NCBI GenBank assembly: GCA_946122785.1
Contig: CAMGYJ010000007.1
Coordinates: 42,433,587 to 42,497,586 of the forward strand
Reading direction: 5' to 3'
Length of the DNA: 64,000 nt
Source of the DNA: Linum tenue
Lineage: Eukaryota; Streptophyta; Magnoliopsida; Malpighiales; Linaceae
The notes beneath the pieces are model-generated. The model did not search any database. It saw only the letters and a program-made list of their open reading frames with translations, and was not told where the DNA came from. Both the position numbers and the translations under genes were made by a program. Below, in pieces: positions 14,161 to 25,923 of this stretch (position 1 is the stretch's first letter; each line of letters opens with the position of its first letter).

Positions 14161-17100
14161 ATTAGAAGGAATTGAACGATCATGGGATATTCCCACGATA
14201 TCATGATACAACCAATAGCTTAACCCTAGGTTGCGGACACATTGAAGAGAATTGTGTCGAAATCAAAAGAATGACCATTATAGCTAGGCGGTCTTCAAGA
14301 CAATTAGGCTCTTTATATATATGAGATATAACTTCGCAATCAAGGCTCAAAAGAATCCTAAAATGCGTTTGACATAAACTCGTGATTATGGTCATATTGT
14401 CTGCAACTGGCAATGATAGCCACCATAGTTGTTGAGCCAGATTCAACAATACTTTCTTGTATCTCATTTTGCATGGCATCCTTAATCCCTCGACAACTCG
14501 TTTTTAATTCTTCCTTTGTGATTGAGAAAGTGTCTGGATAACCCACAAACGCCTCACTACACCTACCAAAATAGACTCTAATGAGGCCTCCAGCAGCAAC
14601 ACATCCATATGGGGAAAGAACCAATCCATTAGTCGAGATTTGGATCCATGCTTTTGCTGGAGATTTTCATGCTACCTGCTAGTTTAAATGCTTCTTGGGT
14701 GATGTTTGTAGTTTGTATGATGCTTTGATGTTCTTGGTCGTTGATATTGAACCATGCTTTGGTCCCAAGGAGAAGACCTTGCTCCGAGAACTTGCAATTG
14801 TCCATGACTTCTTCATTCCCTTGTTTGACAGGTTCCAACACACAAAGCCAGAATCCACCTCGTCTTGTCGTTCATAATGTTAGGTATCAACCAGTCATGG
14901 ATGGGGATATTTGGGTCTCTTTCTGACACGTTGTATTTGTGTTTGTCCCAATTGAAGCAGCTTTGCCACATTCGCGAATGATGTATTTCATTGTTTCTTC
15001 CTCCGCATTGCAAAAGTTATAGTAGCTTTGATCAGTGAACTTCCTTCTATTGTGTTCCTTGTTATTGAGGAGGCGATTGTGGCACACAAGCCGCAAGAAG
15101 TGTTTGATCATGCTTGGCCCTTTCCACTTTAGCTCGATTTTCCTTTCCTCTTCGTTGACTGGAAGATTGTAAGCCGATTTGAGCTGCAATCTTATGCCCC
15201 TTTCCAACACCCATATCATTTTATCCTCCTCCAGTTTTGGTTTCAGAGTTTCCAAACCTGCACTCGTAGCAAGTCCAATCACACTCACCTTTCTCGATAA
15301 CATAGTTTGCAACCAAAGAGGAGTTGCTTTCACTTTTTGTGAGCTTAGTGAGGTAGTAATTCTAGAAAATGACTTCACTTTCCAGTCATGTGTGTAACCA
15401 AAAGCTCTTTGTATCCCCGTTATTGATTCCAACAAGCGGCACTTTTCGTAAGGGGAAAATCTTTCACAATTGCTCTCCATAAACTCGAGTGATTTTTTAT
15501 CTTCATAGAGACAATTTCCTCCTTCTTATACTCAAAATACTTCCCCTGCACCTGCACCCATAGATACACCATCTTACTAAGCATATGCATGCATGTTTAA
15601 TCATGTATGTCACATTTAAGCTACGAGTTGTTTTAAGCCTAAGATCCCCCGTAGCTCTTTGGTTAACAGGTGGGTCTTTCTCTTCCCTTCTTGGGAACCC
15701 CAAACAAAGCTTATCTATTTCGTATTAATGGCATCATAACAAAGGCTGGTAACAACATGGTTTGCATGACATAAGTGGGAATGCTATTCAATGCAAAGAG
15801 GGTAAGAGTAACTATGCAGCAATAGACAAAATTATAGTTTTCCATGAAGATAATTTCTGATTTTTTCAAGGATATACTTGTAGGTATTTTTTATATTCTC
15901 TCTTGTAAAACAAGAACATGAACACCTAAGTATCTAGCTACGTCATTAGTGGGTTGAATGCCCAACAAGTTGCAAATCTCTACTCTATCCCATTTATTCA
16001 CATTTTAGAGGGGAAAAAACATGATGTTTTCCTTGCTTATAAGTTCCCATGGTGCAACAAAAAAATTGTTCTAAATAATTCATCACACTATCAGCCTGCC
16101 TGGGACTATTTTCTACAAACAACACAAGGTCGCACACGAAGAAGAGATGAGAGAGCTCAGGCCCTCATACTGAGGGCTTCATGGACTTCCAACTTCCATT
16201 CCTAACTTCAAGCTTGATGTAGTTACTAAGACGCTCAACACATCATGTAAACATGTAAGAGGAGAGGGGACATATTTGTCCTAGCCCTTTTGAAGTAACA
16301 AAACTGTCAATTTCTCCTCTATTCCACAGTACCCGAAAACTTGTTATAGTCACACGGAACATGATAAGCTTGGTGCATTTGGCTGGGATATGAGCAATTC
16401 TAAGGGTTTTTTCAAGGAACTGCCAGCTCAACCTATCATAGGCTTTGACAACGTTCGCCTTCAAGAGCATGTGCCCCTTCCCTTTTTTTTTTACATAGAG
16501 TGTGTCGACTCTTTCAAAATTATGATATTGTTATTAATAATGCGATGTTTAAGGAAAAAACTAGACTTGTTAGAATGAACTGATATAAGATTTTTAAGAT
16601 CATTAGCAATGCTTCTAGCCACCACTTTGTATGCCACATTCCATAGGCTAATTGGTCTAAAGTGATTCATAGAAGATGGGTTGTCCACTTTGAGAATATG
16701 GGAAAGCATTGTTTCATTGATGGTTTTGTCCTTTCTAGTTCCCTAAGACAATACGTGATCAAGTTAACAAAGTCAATTCCAATATTTCCAACTTTTTTTA
16801 TAAAATTTTGCATGGAAGCTATCTTTTCTCGATGTTTTAATCCATAAATGTCCATGATGATGGCCTTAATCTCGACAATGTTGAGCACTAGCCTCCAGTC
16901 TTGACACTGATAACTCTGCCAAGGTAGGGAACTTTGCAACCACTCTAGGTATTAGGGGTGTTCAAATGGTTACCATGGTTATAACCAAACCAAATAAGGC
17001 TAAATTCCATTAACCATGGAATACAATATCATAACCAAACCGTCCAAACTAATACAACAACCAAATTAACCAAACTAAAGTTTAATCGGTTTGGTTAATT

Positions 17101-18760
17101 GGTTAACCAGATTAACCAATATAAAATCACATTATCATTGACGATGAAAATTTTCCGGTTAATGCAACAATTCGCAATTTATATAATGAATAAAACATAA
17201 CAACCAACACGTAGTTATAGTTGACCCTTAACAAAAATACATGCAACTAAGACAATTATCTTACGATTAGTATAGAAATATTCACCTAACAAAAATTTAT
17301 GACAATGGTATGGGTTGATGAATTGTTGTGTTTGTGTAAATTGACTTAGTCTCTTAGCAATTATCATAAGCTGGAAATGAACTTCCTTTCAAGTTTTCAT
17401 CCATCATAATGTATGAAATTTATCTAAATTAGGCGTCCATATGTTGTGGTCTACATTTTACATATACAAATATACACTATATGAGCAATATTGAGCTTTA
17501 TATTTTATGAGTCTAAAAGGGATGAACGTTAACTCTTGAGTGGTTATGCAAAATATTAAGTATGTGTATATAATATATGTTTAGATATATGACTAATTAC
17601 TTAACTGGTTAATTTGGTTTGACTGGTTAGGAGTGTCTGAAACCAAACCAAACCACCTAAACCAAACAAGCTAAAAAATTTAACCAAACCAAACCAATTA
17701 TTCAAATTAACCAAACCAAATTATCCAAATAGTACCGGTTAAAACGGTTACCATGGTAACCAAACCGTTTGAACACCCCTACTAGGTATGTCCTTTATTT
17801 CCTCGCTCGTATGAAGCTGGACAAAATGCTATCATGCCAAAAATTGGTGGGTATTCGGGTCATTAACCCACTAGCCTTTAGCATCTTTGAGTGATAAAAT
17901 TATATTTCGCTTCATGCTGCTCATAGTACTTTTGTGAAAGAATATTATATTTACCATCCCCATTGATCATCCAATTCATTCTAGATTTGTACTCTCCTCT
18001 GTCGAGAATGGGTCTCCTACTACTGTCCCTCTGTTTCATGGGGAAAGAAGAAGTCAGTTTGGGCGATGGTCTGAATTTAAAGGTCCATCTTGGAGCATGT
18101 TATTTCGCTGGGTCCCAAGCAAACTGCTCCATGAAAAGCTCCAATCGACTCTTTGACTTTGGCTATGAAGTGTATCAAAGCTCTACGTAATGGCAATGTG
18201 AAGGCCGCCATGGCTAACTCCAACTCATGTGAAGAACAAATGTCGCTCTTCTGGTAACCGTTGTTTGCTTCATCAGTTTCAATATCCTTTGCTTGGAACA
18301 TTTCTTCCCGCTTTACTGGCCTTGATTACTTGATTAACTAATAAGGCGCTCGTTTATTATTAGCACGATGTAGGACTTTCTTGATGGTTCATGTAAGCTT
18401 GTTGGGTCTTTCATTCGGACACTCTTAGGACACCCTGTGGAGTGTGGACCAATGCGTATAAGCTTGGGCTTTATTAATGTGGCTCATTTGACGACTCAGT
18501 ACATAGATGTCACGAGTCTATTGGCATGAAATTTTTTCTACGTAAGCTGATTTGGATCCAGAGCAACTCCTCTTGCCATAAAGTATGCTCAGTTCTTCCC
18601 TTATAATATGTTCCTTCAAACATGAGCTACCGTTGGGCCTCCTTTCATAAAGTAGTTCAAGTGGCTTCAACTCATTTAGAAGTTCTCTTTTCCTTCTGAA
18701 GATGTTCCGAATCACTTTCTTGTTCCACTCTTTCATGTCTTCCAAGAAGCCCTGCAAAAA
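14160..18760 (-). mobile_element. Decayed LINE (non-LTR retrotransposon) ORF2
   Basis: Pieces of a LINE polyprotein occur in the expected order on the minus strand but in different frames. 18518-18757 holds the linker after the endonuclease (FLEDMKEWNKKVIRNIFRRK). 16243-16939 holds the reverse transcriptase (NHFRPISLWNVAYKVVARSI, KANVVKAYDRLSWQFLEKTL). 15490-15700 holds the region before the zf-RVT domain (YLWVQVQGKYFEY in frame). 14887-15480 holds the zf-RVT domain (MIKHFLRLVCHNRLLNN, CNAEEETMKYIIREC). 14200-14840 holds RNase H (AAGGLIRVYFGRCSEAF, HIYKEPNCLEDRLAIM). Frameshifts and stops separate them, so the element is dead. No endonuclease domain or 5' end was found, and no target duplication was identified. 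A hAT element has inserted into the RT region. Confidence 0.85.
16953..17781. mobile_element. hAT-type non-autonomous element nested in the LINE
   Basis: The 829-bp insertion is bounded by perfect 14-bp terminal inverted repeats, TAGGGGTGTTCAAA at the left and its complement TTTGAACACCCCTA at the right. The 8-bp direct repeat CTAGGTAT lies immediately outside both ends (16945-16952 and 17782-17789). An 8-bp target duplication and a TAGNG terminus are hallmarks of hAT transposons. The interior has many subterminal AACCA/TGGTT motifs and no transposase frame. It interrupts reverse transcriptase sequence, so it is younger than the LINE. Confidence 0.92.
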
Positions 18761-19455
18761 AAGAGGGAAGTTACCACCAGTTTTCCATTTTCAAGGTAGG
18801 AGAGGAAAGAAATCATCTAATTCTTGAGATCATTATAATTCTTACCTTATCAGTCATGGATGACTCCTCTATTATAATTCTTACTTGTTTTCCTTTCATC
18901 TAGTTCTTGAGATCATTATAATTATCTCAATAATGCTCATTTTGAGAATACACAAACAAATAACGAACATCCATATTGGATTTTGTTGTGGAATGTAAAC
19001 CTATAGGAAAAGAGAAATCTTTATAAGCCTAACAGTTGGCCAAGAAATGATCCTATTAATATGAGATTAGACTAGTGAATGGTACAATCACAACGGATGA
19101 GACTACAAACCTATTTTTTATTTTTATGAATGAGACGATAACACTATTAAATAATGTTGACATGGTGATGAATAAGCTCGTTGTAAACTAGTAGGAGCGA
19201 TATGGCCACTGTCGAATCTAATTGTAGGGCTACCTTATGATAGCCAAGCTTTAGGCCAACTAAAAACCTTCAATTGCCCCCTTATTTCTTCACATGAGTG
19301 TTGAAACAACTCTCATATTGGTGAGATAAGCTCCAGGGGTCGTTTGTTTGGTGTATTTGCAGATGAGACATTTTCAAATATGTTGTTTAACATAATTGAA
19401 AAGTATTAGTGAAAAATAATGGAAAAGTATTGATTGAAAAATATTAAGCTTACGA

Positions 19456-19900
19456 TAAGGTTGTCAATCCGTTGACCCGATGAGTAAGTGGGCTGAGGGT
19501 TAATGGTCTGCCCGATTTAGCCCAAATATATGAAAAAGTCATTATATTGTTCATACATTTATTAATTATATAAAATCTCATCTAAAAAATGAGTGATAAC
19601 CTATAACATTGCACTAAAATAACATGACACACTTGGATCCAACATATAGCGAAAATTCATACACACTTATATAACCTCGATATCCAAATGTTCAACTTAG
19701 AATTCTAAAGATAGGGTTATGTGAAGAGGAAAACCAGAAAAGAGACACATTTCCCAAATAAAAGGAAAAATGATGTCATGTGACCTCCAACCCCTCAACC
19801 TTGCAGCGGGTCGACTTGCAAGTGTGTGTGGTTCGTCTTTCTCACCGACTCAGAATTAATACAAGTCAACAAATGAACGACCTGCGGGTTTTCAACCTTG
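19456..19900. mobile_element. MITE copy 1 (AAGGTTGTCAA termini)
   Basis: The left end reads AAGGTTGTCAATCCGTTGAC and the right end TTTTCAACCTTG, an imperfect terminal inverted repeat. The interior aligns by eye with the copy at 20106-20550: ATGAAAAAGTCATTATATTG against ATGGAAAGAGTCATTATATT, then CATATAGCGAAAATTC against CATATAGTGAAAATTC, at the same spacing. No clear target duplication was found. There is no coding capacity. Confidence 0.8.
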
Positions 19901-20105
19901 ATTTATGAGCACAGAATAGGTAAGAGTTGATATTTGGGTACATGAAAAAGAATGTGAGTTAACATTGGGATTTGGGAAAGTATTGATGGAAAACGAACCA
20001 TTGCGGATAAGTCACTTGCAAAAGACTTATTTTGTTTTTCGTTAGCAAACGAGTCATTTGATAACAAATTGAGATGTGGAATCTCTACAACACAGACACA
20101 TGGAG

Positions 20106-20550
20106 CAAGGTTGTCAACCCGCGGGTTGATCCGGACCTGGTTTATCTAGTGGGTCAAGGATTAACGGGTCACCTGTTTTAGCCCGGACATATGGAAAGAG
20201 TCATTATATTGTAGTTATCCTGATAAATTATATCAAATCTCATCTAACATATGAGTAATAACATATAATATTACATCAAAGTAACATGTCGTACTTAGAT
20301 CAACATATAGTGAAAATTCACACACACTTATATAACATCAATATTCAAATGTTCAACTAAGGATTCCAAAGATTGAGTTAGGCGAAAAAAATAATCGGAA
20401 AACAGGCGCATTTCGCAAACCAAAGAAAAAAATGACACAGTTTGATCTCCAACCCGATACTTTGTAACGATCGACCCAACGGATACGTACGACCCGGTTT
20501 TCTCACAGGGTCAGGGTCAGAGTGGGTTGACCCGCGGATCGACAACCTTG
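20106..20550. mobile_element. MITE copy 2 (CAAGGTTGTCAA termini)
   Basis: Terminal inverted repeats are CAAGGTTGTCAACCCGCGG at the left and CCGCGGATCGACAACCTTG at the right, almost perfect complements. The length is 445 bp, the same as copy 1. The flanks ACATGGAG and CATGGGAG are similar and may be a decayed 8-bp target duplication, which would make it hAT-like. No coding capacity. Confidence 0.82.
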
Positions 20551-20887
20551 CATGGGAGCAAGTGATGTTCAGGATTCCAGCTAGGTAATCACATTTGCCG
20601 CCTCCCTTTTCCTCCGTAACTGCAAGTAGATTCTCCCCCTTCAGTCAGGCCTTCCCTACAATCACATCATCATGTCTCCATAACTTCCATCCAGAGGAGG
20701 CCAAATCCATACTGGACAACTCTTCCTCTTTCAAAAGGAAAAACTAGCCCCAAAAAAAAGGGTCACTTTCTTCTGATCAAAAACCAATTCGTCTTTCCAA
20801 AGCTAGAACCGTTCTTCGTTATACCTTTCATCGCCGTCACCCAGCTGCAGGTAAAATACATTACATACAATCACAAAAACATCAATA

Positions 20888-23800
20888 TCATGCCGTCTTC
20901 GCAGGACCTGTATTGAGAGGCTTCTGAAAGACTCTCACCACCGGCATCCCATCGACGTCGTCGGTCTTCGTCCTCCACGACCTATCCTTCTTCCTCTGAG
21001 GCTTCTTGTGCTGCTTGAACGACTCCTTGAACTTCTTCTTCTCTGTAGTTTTCCTCGCCGCGATCCCATTCGCCACGTCGAAGGAGTTCAGATCATCCAG
21101 CACATGCTCCATCGCAGGCCGAGGATTCTTCTCTCCTCCTTCCTCGACATCCGACGAATCAGACTCTGTCAACTCAGACCCACTGTAATCACTATCAGCA
21201 TCAGAATCCTTGACCTCGTCAGCAGCAATTCCAGGTGGCAACTCATAATGAGGCAGCTTCCCATCTATATAATCCTTCAGAATCTGACGTGCAGCCTTGG
21301 TCTCGTCTGGCAGTCCGCTCGATGCAACGTACCCTCGCGAAGCGCAGTAAGCTCGTAGAAGCTCTGACGCCAATGGAGGCCGAGACTGCGGCTCGTATGA
21401 CTTGGGCTTCGGCAGGGCTATCCTGTAGACGGCCTCAATGACATGGCGCGGGACACGGTTTGCAACCACCTGGACGGCCTCCCTGTGCTCGGTCATACGG
21501 TCGATTGGCAGGACTCCAGAGGAGATCATTTCGTATTTGGAGCTTGAGAAGGAAGGGAACACCAGACCGGGACAGTCGCATAGGGTGAGCTCCTCGGACA
21601 TGATCAGCGTCTGGAAATGTTTTGTTTTGCCAGGAGTTGATGTCACGCCAGTTCGCTTCTGTCCGACCAGGGCGTTGATCGTTGAACTCTTGCCGACATT
21701 GGGGTACCCGACGAATCCCACTGTCACTGATTTGGCGGGGGAGTTATTTCGATTCCTCCTTGAAACTATGGCTTCTGCCTCGGACTGCAGACGAGATAGA
21801 AGCTCTTCCCTGCCATATATTTTGGTATCAGTATCGTCTGCCTGTTCTTGTCCGCAAGGTCCAGTCAGCTTTTTGCCCTCGAGGAGTGCACTAGCAGCCT
21901 TGGCTGACCAGAAGACATACAGAATATTGTTTTGGCGGAAGTACTCGGCCCATTTCTTCCTGTAGCGAGTAAAGAGAGGTCGAAGTTTGTGAGAGGTGGT
22001 AGATGGGATAAATGCAATGGAGAGAGGACATATTTTGGAAATGGCTGACCTGACTGAGAAGGGCAAAAGATCTGCCTTGTTTACAAGGAGTAGTGTCCTC
22101 TTATGCTCATCGATTTCTCTTGCATATTCCTGTAAGAACGTGAGAATCTTTAAGTTTCCTTCATACACCATATCTGACAACTTTGAAGCCTTTTCGACTT
22201 CAAAGGAGAAGCCCTACTTTTCTTCTCAGAAAGCAGAATTGCGTCAGAAAGAAAAGAATTCATACCTCAAGATCAGGACAACGATAGAACAAAGGATCTC
22301 GTGCGTCGACAACCATCACAAGCTGCAAAGAATATAATGTAATCAAAACTTCAGTTAAAACTTTCATATTGTCATGGAAATATTGAATCAGGAGTAGTCC
22401 AAAGGATGATAGTTCACAAGGCTTGGCAATTTCAAAGATAGTGTTCAGAAACAAACAGCAAACAGAGAGCACAGGTGACCCTCCAAGTGAATCCACAGAG
22501 ACACTAATTTCGGATACAAATTACGGTACTACAGAAGTCTAGGACACTGGAATATGTATGAAACTCTGTTTAGCATGATAGTCCAATGTCATGGTGCTGA
22601 TGCATCACTTCAGATTAGTCTGATCATTTTTACTAACTTCACGAGAAAAGCTTGTAGGATTACTAGCCACAGGTGTTTTTGTTTCACTTTCAAAGCGATC
22701 AGAGTGCATCTGCTATATGATTCTACTATAATGGTTTAGTTGTGAATCTCTGTGCTACCCAGCTGGTTAAAAACCAATTAATCCAGTTAAAGACGAATAT
22801 ATCAGATAAGAGAGCAAGCAAGGGAAGAATCCTGAAATTTGCTATTCATTTCAGCTTCAAAACTGGATATGAACCAAAAGAGATAGCTTACAAGATCACT
22901 GCGCTCAAGCACCCGCCAAAGTTGTCTCCAGATATCCAAATTCTTTTCAAATGGTGTGAGAACCAGGTTCTCATTCTCCTCTAAGCTGAAATCATCACGT
23001 GCAAACTGTAAGAACTTATTGCAATCATCATAAAAAATCATATAAACGTCCAAAATTATGCAACGAAAGATATAAAATAAAACATCCACACTACTAATCC
23101 TTATGCATTTTGTTTGCATCCACTTGCTTTTTTCATGATTGATGATATACCCTAGTATTGGATATCATAGACAAGACAGCCTGAGTTTAGCAATCCTAAA
23201 CAATTACACCACAGTCCATAGAACTCACGACAAACCAAAACGTTTCCCATAAACTTCTGCTGTCCGGTTTCTTTTATCATGAATCAGTAACATCCATGTC
23301 AAACCTACTCATAGATGGTTACAGGCAGGGTCGATAAGTCGTCATTTGTGTACTCGCTAAACTCGAAACTCAATCCCAGGTGCCCCAAATCTTGGACATA
23401 GTATTCCATGACTCAATACACTGGATACCTAATCAAAGCAACTTACAGTGATGTTCAAGCTATACATACATCATATTAAGCAACAGGGTTTAGCTTGAAC
23501 TTCAATTACATATAAACAGAAAACAAGGGCAGGCACTTGGCTACAAAGTCCGAATAGGCTACAGCCTCAAGGCTAACAGAAAAATCCAACTACCAGCTCT
23601 GGACATCCACAACCTTAATTCCGCCTCCTTGTTCGAGTTTACATGTGCTAGTTAGCTAACTGCTACATTTACTTCACCACAATTGACAAATTCCAAAATG
23701 AAAGGTCCAATGGAGGATTGAACAAACCTTGCAAGGCTTCGCCGCCAGATTAAGAAAGCTTGTCTTTCGTTGGAATCAAGTAGCTCCACCGACATCTCGG

Positions 23801-24350
23801 GATTCCACGGCGGCCTATTGAATTCAACAACACACCATGATGAAATACAAGCAAACCAGAAATCAAATCATAACAAACACAAAAGAGAAACAAGGAGGCT
23901 CGGCGGCATACCTGCGAGGGACTCGCAGGCTATTAGCATGCAAAGACTCCGCTTCCTTCTGCTGCGCCTTCCTCTCCTCCGGCGTCATAGCACTCGAACT
24001 CGAGACCCCATCCCTGTTCCAAAAACACCACCAGAAAACCCTGATTACTCCTCGCACGAAATTAGCAAAAGATGGAAAAGGCTGCGTAAAAGCTGAGATT
24101 CGGTTCGAGAGAAAAGAACTCACAGACTGATAGGGAGGTTGGGGGCGGGGCGGTCACCAGCGAGGAGGAGACGCTCTTCCTCTTCGGCCTGCTCGATGAC
24201 GGCGTCGACGTCGTTCACGTCGGTGATGGATTCGAGAACCCTGTTCTGCTGCCTGTAGAACTGGCCTTTCTCCTTGGATTGAATGATCATCTGGTTGTGG
24301 TGCTTCACCAGCGCTCTCCCTAACCCCGTCTTGCCATCGCTCTTCCCCAT
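20888..24350 (-). CDS. LSG1: LSG1-type circularly permuted GTPase (60S ribosome maturation)
   Basis: This is a cytoplasmic GTPase that releases the export adaptor NMD3 from pre-60S ribosomes. Coding exons are 24124-24350, 23912-24013, 23728-23814, 22892-22985, 22266-22322, 22050-22129 and 20888-21959; total 1719 nt, 572 residues. The start ATG at 24350 gives the family N-terminus MGKSDGKTGLGRALVKHHN. The G motifs occur in the permuted order typical of YlqF/LSG1 proteins: G4 NKAD (206-209), G5 SAK (234-236), G1 GYPNVGKS (300-307), then KTKHFQT and G3 DCPG (344-347). The C-terminus is acidic, then basic (KQHKKPQRKKDRSW). The exon at 22985 is joined at ..gatttcag, giving SLEENENLVLTPFEKNLD. A second acceptor 22 nt upstream (..ttacag) would shift the frame. 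No defect seen. Confidence 0.96.
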
Positions 24351-25923
24351 TTTCGCCGGCAGGGATTTGCGGAGCCGACGGCGTATCTGTTCGTCTTTTC
24401 TGCGTAAATAGGCGGTGTTTCGTCGACAAGTTTGAAACGGCGGTTGAGCTGGAGAAGGGTTTAGAGTATACACTACTCGGGAAATTATTCTTCGGCAGCC
24501 AGCCGCAAGGGAGAAAGGTGAATTTAGAATCAGGTCCCTAGAGTTTTCTGCTTTTACATAGCAGATGCTTAGATTATAAGAGAAGCAACAATTTGAGAAC
24601 GGAGGCCCAATTACATTTGGGTTCGGTCCAATTAGAACCACCCAACATATATGAGTTTTGGAGACGGAGGCCCAAAACTCTCATTAGCTTGTAGATGCTT
24701 TGTAGGCACTATTTTTGGGAACGACATGTGAATCTTCACAGGCAATGTGACGAGTTTGCTTAAACCAACCCAATCTCATTTTTTAAATAACCAAATCTAT
24801 ACCCATGCAAAGGTTTTACAAATTCATTATCATACCCATGGTTTTTCGGATATTCATAAGTAATAGTAATCCGATCAGCTATTCACCATTAATAAAAGAA
24901 TATGGTGACAAATATGGATACTACTCGCCCAAAATGACTGGTAAAAAATGACTTAATTTTTTATTTTGTTCTAAAAATATTTCAAAGTAGATATCATTTT
25001 AAAGAGCACAATTAATCTGATTTATCTGTGCAAAAAAAATTAAATTTCAACTTAAAACGAGAGAAATCGTCCGCTAAAGATTAAATAAGAAAAGGTAAAA
25101 AAAACTTTCCATGAAAGAGAGGGATACTAATGTCACGCTGATTTGAACAAGTTACTCTCACCCTAAGGTTTCGGACATGTTCCCCCACTCACTTACTCTC
25201 ATCCTAGGCCCTGATCACTTCCATTTTCGTTTCCTGTTTTCATGTCATAAATTTGGCAACTGAAATGATAAAACCTGTTTACTTTTCATTCTGTTTTCTA
25301 TTCGTTTCCAACTCTGAAAACAGAAAGTGGCAGCTTCCTGCTATTTTCGGAAACAACAAAATGTTATTTTCACCTGTTTTCAACATCTGTTTTTCTCAAA
25401 AACAGGAAACAGAAATGAAGGTAAACCGTCACCTGCTCCCCACTCAATGAAACCAAAATAGCAATTCATCGAGGTCCAGGACAGGGGATTATAATTAAAT
25501 TAGATCATTAACCCTAAAGCAAGGAAGAAACGGAACGCTGCTTTAATTTAATTAAATTAAACACCTGAAATAATCACATCCCAAGAGGCAAGAAGGTACA
25601 AAGGGCTTCCATACATAGATACTAATTAACTAACAACAACAAACGAATCGATGAGAAAGGATCAATACAAGGGAAACATTATATCAACAAACCCATAAAC
25701 ATATCTCAAACCTGCCGAAGAATTTCGTCAAATTTTTCTTTTTTATTCTCCTTCTCGCCACGCCAGTAAACCTGAAACTCACCTGAGTGGTAATAGTAGT
25801 AGGAAGGAAAGGAAAGATCGACTCTGACCGACGGCATCTTCTCCAAAGATAGCCTAATATATAAATACATATACATACATCTATATTATGTACAGATACT
25901 TCGAGACGCTCTTCTGTAGCTTT
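24351..25923. other. Intergenic region, LSG1 promoter and IQD 3' flank
   Basis: The right-hand upstream sequence of the minus-strand LSG1 gene starts here. No gene is supported between 24.35 and 25.92 kb. The sequence is AT-rich and contains one fold-back repeat at 25218-25420. The 3' UTR of the minus-strand IQD gene occupies part of the right side. Confidence 0.5.
25218..25420. repeat. Fold-back repeat, possible MITE remnant
   Basis: The left arm CTTCCATTTTCGTTTCCTG and the right arm CAGGAAACAGAAATGAAG are near-complements about 200 bp apart. The interior repeats GAAAACAG-type motifs. No target duplication was found and the edges are uncertain. Confidence 0.5.

Larger units (their letters stand above)
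18761..20887. other. Intergenic region with two related MITEs
   Basis: Between the dead LINE and the 3' end of the LSG1 gene there is no supportable gene. The only structures seen are a short direct repeat around 18810-18930 (TTGAGATCATTATAATT occurs twice), the two 445-bp MITE copies listed separately, and the 3' flank of LSG1. Confidence 0.5.

Noticed and set aside
21438..21965. 175-residue open frame on the plus strand
   Set aside because: It is the antisense shadow of the last LSG1 exon, whose protein matches the family motif for motif.
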